The notes beneath the pieces are model-generated. The model had not been told where the DNA came from. It worked only from the letters and a program-made list of their open reading frames with translations, and ran no database searches. 64,000 nt of DNA. Source: Ischnura elegans (taxonomy: Eukaryota > Arthropoda > Insecta > Odonata > Coenagrionidae). The stretch covers positions 48,209,111 to 48,273,110 of the forward strand of contig NC_060247.1 in assembly GCF_921293095.1 (NCBI RefSeq). The letters are read 5' to 3'. Below are positions 47,279-59,560 of the stretch, in pieces. How positions within the stretch are numbered: the first letter of the stretch is position 1; each line of letters begins with the position of its first letter. The translations under genes were made by a program, and so were the position numbers.

Positions 47279-47550
47279 CTGAAAACCTGAAGGAAAAAAT
47301 GAAGAATTAAAAAAAAGCCCATATAAAGTGTGTTAATAAATTAGGAGATAGCTGATTACAGCATGCTTTATTTGAACTCATAAGTAAAGAAGAAGTATGT
47401 GGTAAAGGAACTAGTCACGTATGAAATGCATTTTGAGCTTTATATCATATCTTACATTTCTACAGTAGTACATTTAATGTATCCACTCATAATTCATGAA
47501 CCATTCAGTTCACTATAATTAATGCAACGTGTAGGGCAAGTTTGACTTAC
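47279..47550 (-). other. Predicted 5' UTR intron of the ropporin-like gene
   Basis: On the minus strand a donor AAC/GTAAGTC is at 47550 and a strong acceptor, a pyrimidine tract ending GTTTTCAG, is just above 47278. This would put the transcription start between about 47560 and 47770, next to the X-box. Inference from splice signals only. Confidence 0.45.
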
Positions 47551-47779
47551 GTTGGTGAGCACTCTTCCTATTATTTTGTGTTTATAGTAGCTGCTTTATA
47601 AAAAATAACTATTCGTTTACCTAGAAATGGAATATCTAAATATTGATGGAATTAGTCGGTAGCATTAGCTCAGTTCATCATAGCCATTTCAAATAAGCGT
47701 CCTTGAAAGGATTATAATTCTTACACATGGCGCGGCCAGGAACGACTGATTTGTTGTGTTTGCCTGAGCCCGGGAAATG

Positions 47780-47793
47780 GTAACCATGGTAAC
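47780..47793. promoter_or_regulatory. Perfect RFX X-box palindrome
   Basis: GTAACCATGGTAAC fits the X-box consensus GTNRCC-N(0-3)-RGYAAC on both strands. It is 542 bp upstream of the ropporin-like ATG and within about 230 bp of the likely transcription start. RFX factors drive ciliary and axonemal genes in animals, which matches the gene's role. Confidence 0.7.
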
Positions 47794-47999
47794 GATTGGA
47801 ACTGAATTTGCTTAGTGCTGCCATCAGGCGAGGGTATAGTGAAATACATCAACTCACGTGACCAAATTTTGAAGATAGGTGAGGCGGGTGAAGTAATAAG
47901 TGAAGTAGCAAGTATTTTGCGAGGTAACGTGTGTCATACTTGTAAGCAGCGAAATATAAGATGAACTTACGTGGATACTCTTGATGGGATTTCCCATGG

Positions 48000-48272
48000 A
48001 CTTCTTAGGCGAGATTTGTACATGGCAATCTGCATTCGGTAAGTAGTCATTCGAATTTGGGGGCGTGTATTTCTCGACGAAATTTTGCTTAGTTTAACTT
48101 GCAATTACTGGATGAATGTCGTGAGGTTTTCGCCGATCTGAATGAAAATTATTTTTTACATGTATTAAATGGAGATTATAATAGATGATTTATTTTACGA
48201 TGTTTTAAAAGATATGAAAGTTTGATTTACTGTTCTTCATTTGTTAGGAAAACGTGCCTACAGAATATTCAA
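48000..48272. other. Intergenic, no gene seen
   Basis: Upstream of the ropporin-like gene. No divergent gene, ORF or element end was found here. Confidence 0.35.
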
Positions 48273-48336
48273 TATTAAACTGTTAAATTATGTTACATTT
48301 ACTATAGTAAATGTAACATAATTTAACAGTTTAATA
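48273..48336. repeat. Perfect 64-bp palindrome with no spacer
   Basis: The arms 48273-48304 and 48305-48336 are exact reverse complements of 32 bp each, centred on ACTA/TAGT. There is no loop. It is AT-rich and encodes nothing. Confidence 0.97.
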
Positions 48337-48552
48337 ATTTTACAATTATAATATCGGCTACATGAGGTTCGAATTTAATGTCGTCGAACTGTCCCGAGTC
48401 GACTCTAATTATATTTAGACAGCATGATAAATGATCGTTTATAACTATGAAAGGTGTATCAAATCAGGATTATGTAGCTATAATTCTCACTTGAAATATC
48501 TAATATCGACTAGCCAGTGCGTGCCGTAGAGATTTGAATATTTTCTTATTAA

Positions 48553-48761
48553 TGCCGTTTTACACGGGCATGTCAATGCGCATACTAGAACTGAAAACAT
48601 GTTGAAATTGCGAAAATGCGAGCTTGGAATTAGGAGAGGCTACTATCTGCTGTCTCGCATGCATTCTCGCAATTCACCGCTTTACACGACGCAATGTCGA
48701 TCGCGCCTTCGTACATACGTCAGATTGCCCAATGACGTGCCGTGTCCCGTGTACAACGGCC
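48553..48761. mobile_element. Harbinger-like MITE, copy 2 (TSD TAA)
   Basis: TAA flanks both sides (48550-48552 and 48762-48764). Ends TGCCGTTTTACACGGGCA and, inverted, GGCCGTTGTACACGGGAC. It matches copy 1 at 40190-40423 in reverse order (for example GCGAATTGC and the ACGTACGTC-like block). The 3-bp TAA target is that of PIF/Harbinger. Confidence 0.75.
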
Positions 48762-49284
48762 TAAGGATTTTTCGCTATTTTATGAGGAGAAGTTGGAAAC
48801 GGATATGCTCTATACCTGTGATTGGGTAATGGATTTGAAACGATTTGAGGTTTTCTTTCAGGATTTTCATGAGACCTCCCCAGGATTGCCCATCCTTCCT
48901 TATTATGATGGCACATCTAGTATAAACCAATAATCCGTGGGCAGTGGCGGATTCAGGGGGGTTCACACACCCCTCCCCAATTAAAAAAATTATTAGTTGA
49001 AAAGTTTTTGTATCCTTGTGGAGGAGTAGAGGAGCAAATGCATGGCTGCAAGGCCCAGACGTGATGGAAATTTGAGTTGTATTTATCGTATATCGTAGCA
49101 TTGCCTGCAAAACATTTTAGTCGTGGGATTATCCCTCTCTCCCGATGAGTATTTCATACTCCCCGCACCCAGGTCATGACCTCCCCAAATATGATGCTGA
49201 TGCTGTCTGCGGCCCCTCTTGATTGCTACAATGAACTAATTGGCAAAAAATACGCAAAAGCCATTTTCTTGATCTACATAAATG

Positions 49285-51644
49285 CAGTGGCGGTTTGCCC
49301 ATAAGGACTCTCGGACGCCGCCCCTCCCAAATATTTGAAAAAGTAAAAAAAATAAATATTCATTAATTTATAATTATACATCTGATTAATCAAAGCGTTT
49401 TTTCAGTTCCATGCATCGAAAGTGTTGGAAAAACACGAAAAGAAATAGCGCGAGAAGTTCGTATTTGTAGCCGTGGGGCGCTGGCCAGAACGTCCCAATC
49501 CATCCCCATGCAGTTATATGGAGAGTGGTAGTGGTGGGGGCCGCTGGTGCTATGACGCGTCTAACGTTGTGTCTTATGGAAGTCTTGGGACGTCGTCCGA
49601 AAATGCGCAGAGCGACGAGTGAGTTGACATCGCTGCGCAGGCCGGCGGGCGTATAATCTGGCGTCTACTTGGTGCTGCCACAGAAAAGGGACCTACGGAA
49701 TCAGAATGGTCACTGTACTGGGTGTAGTTATACGATTTTAATTTTTAATTACTGGTAGGTATTGCTACAGTAAATAAATTATCCCATTATGCTTGCGTTT
49801 TTTGGTGTTTGAATTCCGGAACACATAAAATCCAACCAGTTAAAGGCCGTATTGACGAAGGAAAACTATTCTCGAGTATTTGACACAGTTCTGTTATGAT
49901 TACGAATTTCAAGAACCTTGGGGAAACTAATATTATAATATTTAGGCCTTAACAATGTATTCATATCTTCCCGAAGATTAGAAATACGGTACCTATTTTT
50001 CAGATAAATTTATCAAAAGACCTGCAGTATTAGGAAAAATCAGTTAACATTCCCAACTGATTTATAATTTAAGAAATAGTTGCGTGCGTGATAGGGTGAA
50101 GGATTAAATATGATTTAAATCGTTAAGCGCGACTTTAAATAGAGTCATTCAATTAATGTCATGAAGTGCCGCGTACAATGCACCTTTTGTGTGTAGGTTC
50201 ATCATTTTTCTAGCCGTCCTTGTTGTATTAGTTCATGTTCACCTAATTCCTCGGCGGCAGAGCGGTAGCTGTCTGACGGAAAATGCCCACTTGGGTCTGA
50301 TTTAAGTGGCCTCGAAGAGTTCATATCAATGCGGAAATCCTTACAGCTCCCATCTGTGGCTCAGTCGAGTCGTCTTCTTTTACGATCTAGAACTTATTTT
50401 CTATTATATCATGGCAATGATCTCGAAGACACGGTTATTCCAAATGCGACCCGTTGGCGTCTCGTGTGTTTACCACATATGAATCTTAGACTCAAGGAGA
50501 TAGTCCGTGACGTCCTTTGTTTGCTTGAATGCCTTTGCTGACCTTAAATCCGTCCCTCAGCTGAATCAGCATTAGTGGACCACGACTTCTATCTCCCTTG
50601 AGTCGTCCTTATAGTAACGGCAAGACTCTCGGAAAGAACGGAGTGAAATGAGTTCAGACATCATTTTCGAGGAGTTAATTGTGCGTAATTACCGATTAAG
50701 AAGTTTCTTAGTGCTGTGTGTACATTCAAGAAGACAATTTTGAATTAATCAACAGTGCTCGTTTTTTTTAAGGGTAATATAGGGAAAAATTGTCCCAATT
50801 CTGTGTCCAGGCACCTTGTTCTTTTTGGTCGTATTTTTCGTCGGCCTATTTTGTGTCGTCCCTTGTTTATTTATAGACTAGTGCCCTTGCCATGTGTTCA
50901 ATCAGAAAGAAATTGTTGTCCAGCGCTGATTTCAACGAACGTGTAATTGATCACTTTGCTGGACAAAATGAAAGAAGAATGGACTTTCTCAATATAACTA
51001 AAGGCCTGTGAGTATTTCATATATTGTTAAAAATGTGTGAGAAATGTTTAATTGTTGATTTTAAATCATACTGTATTCAAGAAGCAACGCGAACACCGCC
51101 ATCAAAGTTTACATCTGCAATAGCAAAGCGCGCGCATTCTAGTAATGTTTGTTGCCTAGTGGAAGTCAGTGACACTCTCCTCCCTCCTCAGGTGTTACAA
51201 GTGTCATTGCTACCTAAATCATTGCAAATGTTGTATAGATTTGACAAATAACGCATTATGATTGCAAAACGAACTACATAAGTGTATTGCGGGCATATCC
51301 GCACGAAGAATGTAGACGCTAAAACCTAAAGTTACGTATTTTCGCTTGTATTTGCAAAATATCGCAGCAAATATATTTTTATTCTTCAAGATCATTGATC
51401 AGTATCATCGAGAGTCCAGACTAAGCCGATCCGTATGACCGAGAGTCTACTGCATTTAGTATTTGTTAATCAAGCTTTATTAGGGAAACTAGGTATTTTT
51501 GTTGAAAAAAACGGAACGTATGGCATCACAGAATTTAATTCCTAGATTGCCGTAAAAACTTAATAAAATACACGAAATATTATAAAATTATGACCCCCCG
51601 GTGGAGTGCGCCCCCCCTAGCATTTGACTCACGAGCCGCCACTG
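49285..51644. mobile_element. 2.36-kb non-autonomous hAT element (TSD CATAAATG)
   Basis: CATAAATG is at 49277-49284 and 51645-51652. Ends CAGTGGCGG and, inverted, CAGTGGCGGCTCGTGAG. The longest ORFs are 60-75 codons with no transposase similarity. A GC-rich patch is at 49480-49690. It belongs to the CAGTGGCGG group of MITEs here but is much longer. A lone left end of the same group (CAGTGGCGGATTCAGGGGGG) is at 48941, without a mate. Confidence 0.85.
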
Positions 51645-51652
51645 CATAAATG

Positions 51653-53416
51653 TTTGCAACATATTGTGGAAGACAAATGCTGTAGACTTACTCGGTAGTT
51701 TTCCCTAGGTTGAGTTACAAAGTTCATGAAGTTGACAAAACGGCTAATTTTATGGTGCGCGGAGTCGCTTATTGCACTGGTGTGTCTACATTTTTCATTT
51801 TTTCTTAAAAAATACATTGGAATTAAGAATAAAATTTTCTTTGAAATGACGTATTATCATTATTTTAGCATGCGCACAAGCTTAGATATACATTTTAAAA
51901 GTACAGCGGCATATCATTTTGACACCGACAGTATGCTGCAGATGAGTATAATGTTGGTGAAACTATTATTGGATTGTGTCATTAACACTTTGAATATAGG
52001 GCATATGATTTCATTGTCCATTTCTGCAATGGCATAGTCTACCAAGAAAAATGTCATCGTCTTATTTTACGTTCATAATTATGTTTATTTGACATTAACA
52101 ATGATTCGCGGTGTAAGCATTTGTTTGGATTTCATCTAAAAGTAGTCCGTTAGCCTTTCAAATCAAGTACGTAACATAATATTTGGTCGGAATGACGCTC
52201 AAAACAGGCTCAGGATGGCTGTTTATCCCGTTCCTCCGAAAGAACAGAATCGGATTCAGGATCCGTTGTCCCCTCAACCTTTGGTGTGGGCCCACTGATT
52301 GGGAGGGAGGTGGGAATAAAATACCGCCCTTGGTTGCAGGGGTCTGGTAACGGATTCCTTGTTGGCTGGCAAAATATGGCAAGGACGATTATTTGGGGAT
52401 TTCAGGCCCCGAAATTTTTCGCTGTTTACTCTGCCCCTCCAAGGAAGGAGACGCCGCGGCCTATGATGATGATTGTGGAGTTTTGATTTGAATTTCAAAG
52501 CTAAATGAGGTGTAGGATTAGCTTGATTATGGTGAATCTCGGCAAAAAATTCACTATTCGATTTTTGAGGAATTTTCTCAAATTTGAGGCCCTGCATATT
52601 GTTAGAAATAAATAACCTATAAAAAATATGCTTCATAACATTCGCTAATATATGCACTAACAACTTACGTCAACTAATAAATGCACAAACAACTATGCAA
52701 AGTTTCAACTTCCGTACTCATTAAATTATTTTTGAGTATCAATTGGCCAGGAAAGGTTGGAGAATCCCGCGTCTTGATTATGGCGACGCAAGCTACCATT
52801 TGCGAAGAAGAATCATCTTGAAGAGAATTATCCATCGATTTTTCTCTAGGTAGGGATCCTGGTAAATTCTTCGGTGATCCCTCTTAAAGGAGGCGGAAAC
52901 AAATTTTCGTGCTCTGAATATTTTCCCCTCACATTCGAATGAAAATATTCTCGTAATTTGCTCTTATAATGAAAATTTATTTTAAGCCACGATTATGATT
53001 GAATATTTGTCGGGTTTCAGACTGGGTCGTACACGTGACTCGTCCGTCATTTTATATCCAAATTGGTCAATTTTAAGGACCTAGGTCATAAAAAAAATAT
53101 TTTAATTGTTAATATGATAGATTATTTTTTATGTGGTTAAGACATGGGGGAAATGGGACAAGACTCAATGAACAACTTTCTCCACAAACTTGGTGTCTGG
53201 ATCTGCTCCCGTTGAGAAATATACTCTCTCATGTCTTTTCATACCATTACACTCGTAGTTACCCTGACGGAGATTGAGCCACCGACCCTTTCGAGTATAC
53301 CTATGATCCATTTTTTTAATATACGCGTCTCTACCGTTCGCATTTCGTCTATTTTTGCCACGAATTTCTCATTTACAACTTTCCTTATCATCATGATAAT
53401 TTCCCGGTATATAGGG
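51653..53416. other. Intergenic, no gene seen
   Basis: AT-rich, with short ORFs only (for example 51726-52037 plus and 52274-52663 minus), neither of which shows a recognisable domain or bias. Confidence 0.35.
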
Positions 53417-53709
53417 CTGTAACGGATACTGAAAAAAACTCAAAGGGGGGGGGGGTGCGCAAAAGATATTTTGAGCTACCTATACTTTTATAGCAATGAA
53501 AAATAATCAAGTTAGATGCAAAGTTTAAGGTAGTTTTATTTAAACTGATTATATGCATATACAAGACAATGCTATGGTTTAAAAAAGCTAAAATTGTGGT
53601 TCTGGAATGTTCGGCAATGCGGTCAGCCCCGCAATGGGATGGGGGAGGGGGGGGGGGGAGCGGATACAAATGGGGGGCCTCCTTCGCCCCCCATATCTAT
53701 CCGCCACTG
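53417..53709. mobile_element. hAT MITE, CAGTGGCGG group
   Basis: Flanks ATATAGGG (53409-53416) and ATATAGAG (53710-53717) match at 7 of 8. The ends are CTGTAACGGATAC and, inverted, CAGTGGCGGATAGATATGG. G-runs are present at both ends. Confidence 0.65.
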
Positions 53710-54348
53710 ATATAGAGTCGATTATTGTTAGCGTTGGTTTGCATCACAAGTATTAAAATTTTACGCACGAGATCATTCTGAGTCAGGTATCCGAATTTAA
53801 GATATGTGTCAATTTTGATTAAGGGCAATTGAATACACCCTGATGTTTTCAGGATGATAGCGTAAGTTTTTAACAAGATATTGGTCGCCATGATAGATCA
53901 CTCGAGTTGAATTGGTGTGTCCTCTTAACTTATGTTATCATAGGTAACTAATGTTCTCATTGGATTCTTAAGCGTAACATCGTCGGTTCCTTCCATGAAA
54001 TCTCATCCGTTTGGGAAGGTAAATAGAGGAAACTGTTAAAGAAATATAAAATTTTGGCTTATATATCCATTTCCTATTTTTCCTCATTTATATATGAAAT
54101 CATCCCGGAATCCCAAAAGCAGTGCTGGATTAGGTGAAATAATAGGTTTCATTTGTATTAAAGGCCGCTATTTTTTGATGCTACAATGCTCGAAAGGTTT
54201 TATAACCCCTCTTCTACCATCCATCCGTCTTAGGATTTCATTAAAACATAGACTGACTAATTCAAGAGTTTACTCGAATATTGTTAAGAGGTTGATCTTC
54301 TTACAGTTTGGGTAAGGTGGCCATTTCCTTGTAATGTCCGAATCGGAT

Positions 54349-55016
54349 AATAGGGTAGTTTCCTTCATCAAAGAAAACAAAAGGCATTGATGGCGATTCG
54401 TTACCCACCATTAGTGTATTCGTAATACACAAATTATTTGGTTTTTGAAATACCGGTTTAGACGAATGGCAAGGGTCAAATTTTATCCTCATTTGAAAAA
54501 GGCCAGATTGGCGCCCATGCGATTGCACTCCACGTGACGTCACAGGGACCTAGTTTCTACACGAGAGGATAGGAGTTATGCATCGTCAGAGGCTACCAAT
54601 GCATGCATGAGGCACAGAGCTCAGGGAAATATGTCTTAATAATCACCTATTAAAACTGGCTAAGGTCGGAAAGTTTTCTTCGCTTGATAAGGTATTAATA
54701 AACCTTTTTTAAGCCATGCGCTACCAGACAGGAAGGTACTCAGCTACCCGTTAGCATCCTGCGTCCTATCAGCGCTCAGAGCCTCGATCAAGGTCACCTA
54801 CCAGGTGGGAGGGGAAACCAGAAATGCGTCGCACGGACTTTTTCCCTTCATTCCTACTTACGCGTCGCGTTTTCGCGCGCTTGAAATTTTTCACTTTTCA
54901 TTTGATCGCGAAAAATAGATATCGTCATTTAAAAATCTAAAAGCGTGAAATACGTACTCCAGGAGTAATAATCTTTCGATTTAGGCAATAAAAAAATAAT
55001 AGGAAACCACCCTATT
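54349..55016. mobile_element. 668-bp non-autonomous DNA element, copy 2 (TSD GGAT)
   Basis: GGAT is at 54345-54348 and 55017-55020. The length is identical to copy 1 and the sequence is collinear with it, with scattered substitutions. It ends AGGAAACCACCCTATT. Confidence 0.88.
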
Positions 55017-55020
55017 GGAT

Positions 55021-57000
55021 TAAAATAATCGAGTAATAATCGGATTCAGAATTTGAATTTTTAATTCTATCTAAAATCACTTGTTAGTGTGTTCCGATTT
55101 TGCCTCGAGTCTGAAAATAATTAAATTTGCCTCTAGAGCACCGTTGCGAATACTATTCGTCGTTATCATTATGTAATATTGTGAGGAATAAAGGAATTAG
55201 AGAGAAAGCAACGGTGAAAATTGTCGTTGCAACCAGGTTGCTAATAAGGGGTTCGTGTTAGTGGATATCTACTTAATGTATATCGTGAGAGAGTAGTTAA
55301 ATAGGTGCCTAAGGTACTTGTCAGGAGCGTAAATTAGGGTTTCCCGTAATTTAATATAGTTCGTATTATGCATGCGTGAATAATGTAATCACAATTATGC
55401 TATACTATTAAAATTGTAATATTTTTCTCTGTGGAAAGTTCTCCCCAAACATGAACTTGCGCCCGGCTTTGAGAAGGTTTACCGGTGGGAAATCTACATT
55501 TCTTTTCAAAGTCATTCCAATAATGGTTTAGCATTTTTTAGTTTTTAATTATTTTATTATTGTGAACCCCGAGAATCATCGTCATTATTCCTAGGACTGT
55601 AGTTTGGTGACCGCCTGTGTGTGTTATGATAGTTGATACTAAGTTGATACAAAACGTAATCTGGGTTATATGTGTAACTCTATATGTTGTGCCCATGTTT
55701 CCTCATGAATTTACCCTGACCGACGATATGGTAACTAGTTGGTCTGCGTAGTAGGAGACAAAGAGGACCTGACCCAGTGCAAAACCCGAGAAATCTTTCC
55801 TTCAATTGTTCGCCGAGAAAAAACCAAACATTATATTAGTTGGTCTGGGTATTTCAATTGAAGCGAAATGATGAATTCCGTACTTAGGTTCCACGCACTA
55901 TGCAAGTTACGCATTTTCATGATTCAGTTACAAAAATTAGGTCCAGGCGTTAAAAAAATAGCGATGGATTTTCTCCCTAGTTATTTCTCAGAAGAGAGTT
56001 CTCGGATCGTTCATTCCGGAACGAATTGTATTATTTCGTGTAATTGTATCTTAAATGACGAAACGCCCAAAATTAGTGCTATTGTTTTTTTACGTTTCTT
56101 ATATTTCCGTAAATGAGTACGTATCATCGCCGCTAGACGTGCAAATCTCATTTTGTCGGGCTGTCATTGAAATTTTTTACTCTCACCCCATTATTACCGC
56201 ATCTAAGTTATGAACAATAGAAAATGATTTATTCATAATTAATATTTTATTTCGTGTAGAGTATAAAGTAACCGTTTTAAGGTAAAAATCGAGCCTCTGG
56301 AAAAATAACTTCCCTTTTTGTTATTTTTCTCTGGCAATGGCTTCGACATAGGATGTCATCCTCTGGATATTGATGTCTCATTCATACTAATGGTTTGCCT
56401 TAGCTATCAGTTGAGTATGGGATGGACCGAGTGAAGTTTAATTAGCAGTTTTATTTCGTTATTTATTATATCATTTCCCATCCTATTAATATCTTGGAAG
56501 CTCACGACAAGACGTAATTGGCCTAACGTATCATACTGATCTCATTGAAGTCGCTTTTCCGAATACAGTAATGGTAGTAACAAGAAAAAAAATACAGTGA
56601 TGATTATCCGCACGTCGTTAAATACAAGCAATAAATCTTTTCTCTCGGCAGTAATAGTGGATCTTGAGTTTTTTAATTATAAAAACTTGCATAAGTTTTG
56701 TTCTACAAGAAGTATCGATGATGCGCCCTATTTTGTCCGTGAATGGCTTACATATATATCCTCGTAAATTGTATCCACGCTCTCAGTCTTTCCACCAGTG
56801 AGCTCGTATCTGGAAGCTTGGCTTATTTTTTCTTTCGGCATGCACTCGATAAAACGCCATTTTAGACAACCGCTCCTTCCTACCAAGGTGACCCTTGTTT
56901 CCGTGTTCGATTCGTAATGGAAAGAAACAAAACACAACGGAATCGAAGCTTATCCTCGCCTCTCATCAGTTTTAAGGGTCGGTAAAAGCGGCTTTTTTTC
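55021..57000. other. Intergenic, no gene seen
   Basis: AT-rich. No domain-bearing ORF, element end or RNA gene recognised. Confidence 0.35.
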
Positions 57001-57079
57001 TCTCTTTGTGCGGGACCGGTGGTCTTTCTCTCTCTCTCGTCGTTTTTCTCCGTCTTTAGGTAAAGGCCCGCATTACGCC

Positions 57080-57180
57080 CCAATCACGTGACCGGGGATT
57101 GATGCAACCTCCCCGCCCTCCTCCGCTTATATATCCTTCCGCGGTCGAAGTCGACGGGGAGTCGTCCCCCTTCGCGTGCC
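57080..57180. promoter_or_regulatory. GC-rich promoter-like patch with E-box and TATA
   Basis: In an AT-rich setting, about 57030-57480 is markedly GC-rich. It contains the E-box ATCACGTGAC (57083-57092) and CTTATATATCC (57125-57135), a TATA-like sequence. No coding exon that I recognise follows on either strand; the plus-strand ORF at 57176-57502 has no family resemblance. It may be the promoter and 5' UTR of a gene whose coding exons are outside the window. Confidence 0.3.
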
Positions 57181-58019
57181 GCTTGTCAACTCTTTGGCGA
57201 GCTGCGGAATGAGGGAGATGGGGTTTTATGGGGTGAGGGTCGCGGGGGTTTCGTGGGCGGGCCATGATAAAGGGAAGGATATTTTCCTGGCGGGGTTCGG
57301 GGCACTGGGGAGAAGATTCCGTGGGCTCACGCGAGTTGCGCAGTGTCGCCATATCTCAGCACGAGATCTCAGTGGGGAGGGAAAGCGGATGGGCAGGAGA
57401 AGATATGCCGGTCCTCTTCATTTCCCGGTAAAGGTTCCCCCACATTCCCTGAATGTGAATTTCGCCCCGCTCCCTAGATCCATAAAGCAAACCGCCCTCT
57501 AAGAGTCGCGTGAGCTGCTCGGAGCCTCCTGATGTATTCTTCAGATTAACGGACTTTTTAAGAATCCAGCACCGTCATCTCTGAATTATGAGTCTTGGAT
57601 TGGGGGACCTTTTTTTACCTTCCCCCACCAAGGAATCAATGCCATCTTTTCGCCTCTCAACCCCCCATATCCCATTCGGGGGAGGTCTTATTTCTTTCTT
57701 TATGTTTTCCTACCCAACAGTCCTCTCATCTTCGCTTATTTTTGTCGTCCATTAATGATTTTTTCCTGAGGGTCTGGGAAAAGATTAAATGGCATATCTA
57801 ACTCGTGGGTTCATCCAAGGTTTTAAAAGTTGTTTTTTTTTTTACCGTTATATGTGGAGTCATCCGTGCTAATGGATTAAGAAAAAAAAGTTGGCGAATT
57901 GCGGAGAAAAGAAGTGATTTTTAATGGAGGCAGCGATTTAGGACAAATTGCCCGAATATTCCCCTCTTCTACCGTACATTGTAAACGCAATAATATTTTA
58001 TCTCGTTGGGGTGGTAAGC

Positions 58020-58400
58020 AGAGAGTATTGATGAAAAATTTCTCGGGTTTCCCACCGGCTGTGGTATGGGGTTAGTTCTCCCAACGTTTCAACGGCTAAG
58101 TCTGCCATCGTCTTCATGGGTTTACTTTTTATGGTACTACTTTTTACGGTACCTACTCATTTATTTATTTATTCATATCCTTGGTTGCCCTTATTGTTGT
58201 GTGCGGATGTAGCGATTAATTCTGGCATTCTAGGCACTGCTTGGTAGGAAACCTTTATCTCTGTATATGCACTTCTCCTCCAGGCTAATTTCAATCGCCT
58301 CCTTTACAATTCGATCCCAATAGTCACTAGTGCGGCACAAAACCTTCGTACTTTTGAAGTCCATCCTATGACCGAGGTCCAAGCAAGCAGAGAGTATCTT
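58020..58400 (-). mobile_element. Penelope-like element 3' end fragment
   Basis: On the minus strand LDLGHRMDFKSTKVLCRTSD then YWDRIVKEAIEISLEE and NARINRYIRTQQ resemble the C-terminal tail that follows GIY-YIG in Penelope-like elements, where REAIEI and a Trp-led tail are typical. Here the Trp codon is TAG. Downstream, GAAGACGATGGCAGACTTAG and the following 100 bp resemble the usual 3' UTR of such elements. The reverse transcriptase is missing. Confidence 0.6.
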
Positions 58401-59058
58401 TCCTATCAATGGCGATTCAAATGGTGACCTCCCATTTGGCTTATGAACCATGATTTCAATGAAATAATAGATAAAATGAAGTGAATATAGTGATATAATC
58501 GGCGGATAAAGCGTAGCAGACGTTTTTGTTGGACACTTTTCGTCAGTTATTCTCAATCGCGGGCCGATTTAGGCAAGTAATTTGTATTTCAGTGTCCGAG
58601 GCAAGATATTTTCATCAACGTAAGCATGTCCTTCGCGGAAGAAAATATTCACGAATTCAAACCTCGGTTGAATGCTCAGAGTAGTGCTAGTTATGGTTTT
58701 CCGTGTCGAAGTCATACAATCCCTGGCTTTTGTCCTCGGCCGCGCCTGGCAGATGGCTCTCGCAGAGAGGTCGCTTTACTGATAGTGACGTGAGCAAGGT
58801 GTCAGAAAAAGATGAATAGTGGCAATGTGGCACTTATCTGTGGAGCATAGCTGCCAGAGAAAATGAAAAACAGACGAAGTTCTTCCGTTATTTGTGGCTA
58901 TTGGGATATTACTCGTACTACCGTAGGAAAAACAACTGCTACTGTAGTTCGCATTCTCGGCTGGTAGCAGGATCTTCCATCATTGAATTCATACGTTATT
59001 ATGGATTATTTTTTCTCCCGGATCTTGTTATGATTAAGGTTATTTCATCTATCTTCTA

Positions 59059-59560
59059 TCTATTCTATACATATAATAGAGGATGTCTGTTTGTCTGTCG
59101 GCTATGCATTTCAATACAACTGCACGGATTTCGACAAAAGTTGGTGCATCAGTGCACCATATGCTCTCAAACCCCGAAGTGCTACTTTTCATTGCGTCCG
59201 ATGCGTTCTTTGTGTCGTTTTCGCATTACTGTTTGTTTTGATACGTTATACCACTTCTCCGGTTGGACATCCTGCTGGTTAGGCTCACCTCTTAACACGC
59301 TCTAAAGGGACAAAAACAACTGATTCTTTGTTGTTACATATTTGTACCATCATCATACCTGCTTTGTTACTTTACCTAAAAACCTCTAAAAGCGGCTTAA
59401 TGAAACAGTTTCAATGACGTCAGTTACTGAAAAAGTAGGCTGCGACTTTTGCCTTTTTTCGTTTGAAAGTTATAAGAAAGTGGGTGTAGGAAGAAGGTTT
59501 TTTTCGTTATAACCCAATATCCAAGGCACATTTTTTAGCTGGGCATATGCAATTTTCTAG
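59059..59560 (+). mobile_element. Non-autonomous Helitron (502 bp)
   Basis: Starts TC after an A and ends TTTTCTAG before a T, as Helitrons do (insertion between A and T). The 5' part reads ATAATAGAGGATGTCTGTTT then GTCGGCTATGCATTTC and GCACGGATTTCGACAAAAGT, typical of insect Helitrons. No inverted repeats or target duplication. A 3' hairpin is weak (AGCTGGGCATATGC...). A related fragment is at 20120. Confidence 0.6.

Noticed and set aside
48941-49276. A further CAGTGGCGG-type hAT MITE
   Set aside because: Only a left end is visible; no right end or 8-bp duplication was found.
54094-54315. CAGTGCTGGATTAGG near 54117 as a hAT end
   Set aside because: No matching right end or duplication.
57176-57502. 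108-codon ORF in the GC-rich patch
   Set aside because: GC-rich sequence has few stops by chance. No family resemblance, and a minus-strand ORF of similar length overlaps it.
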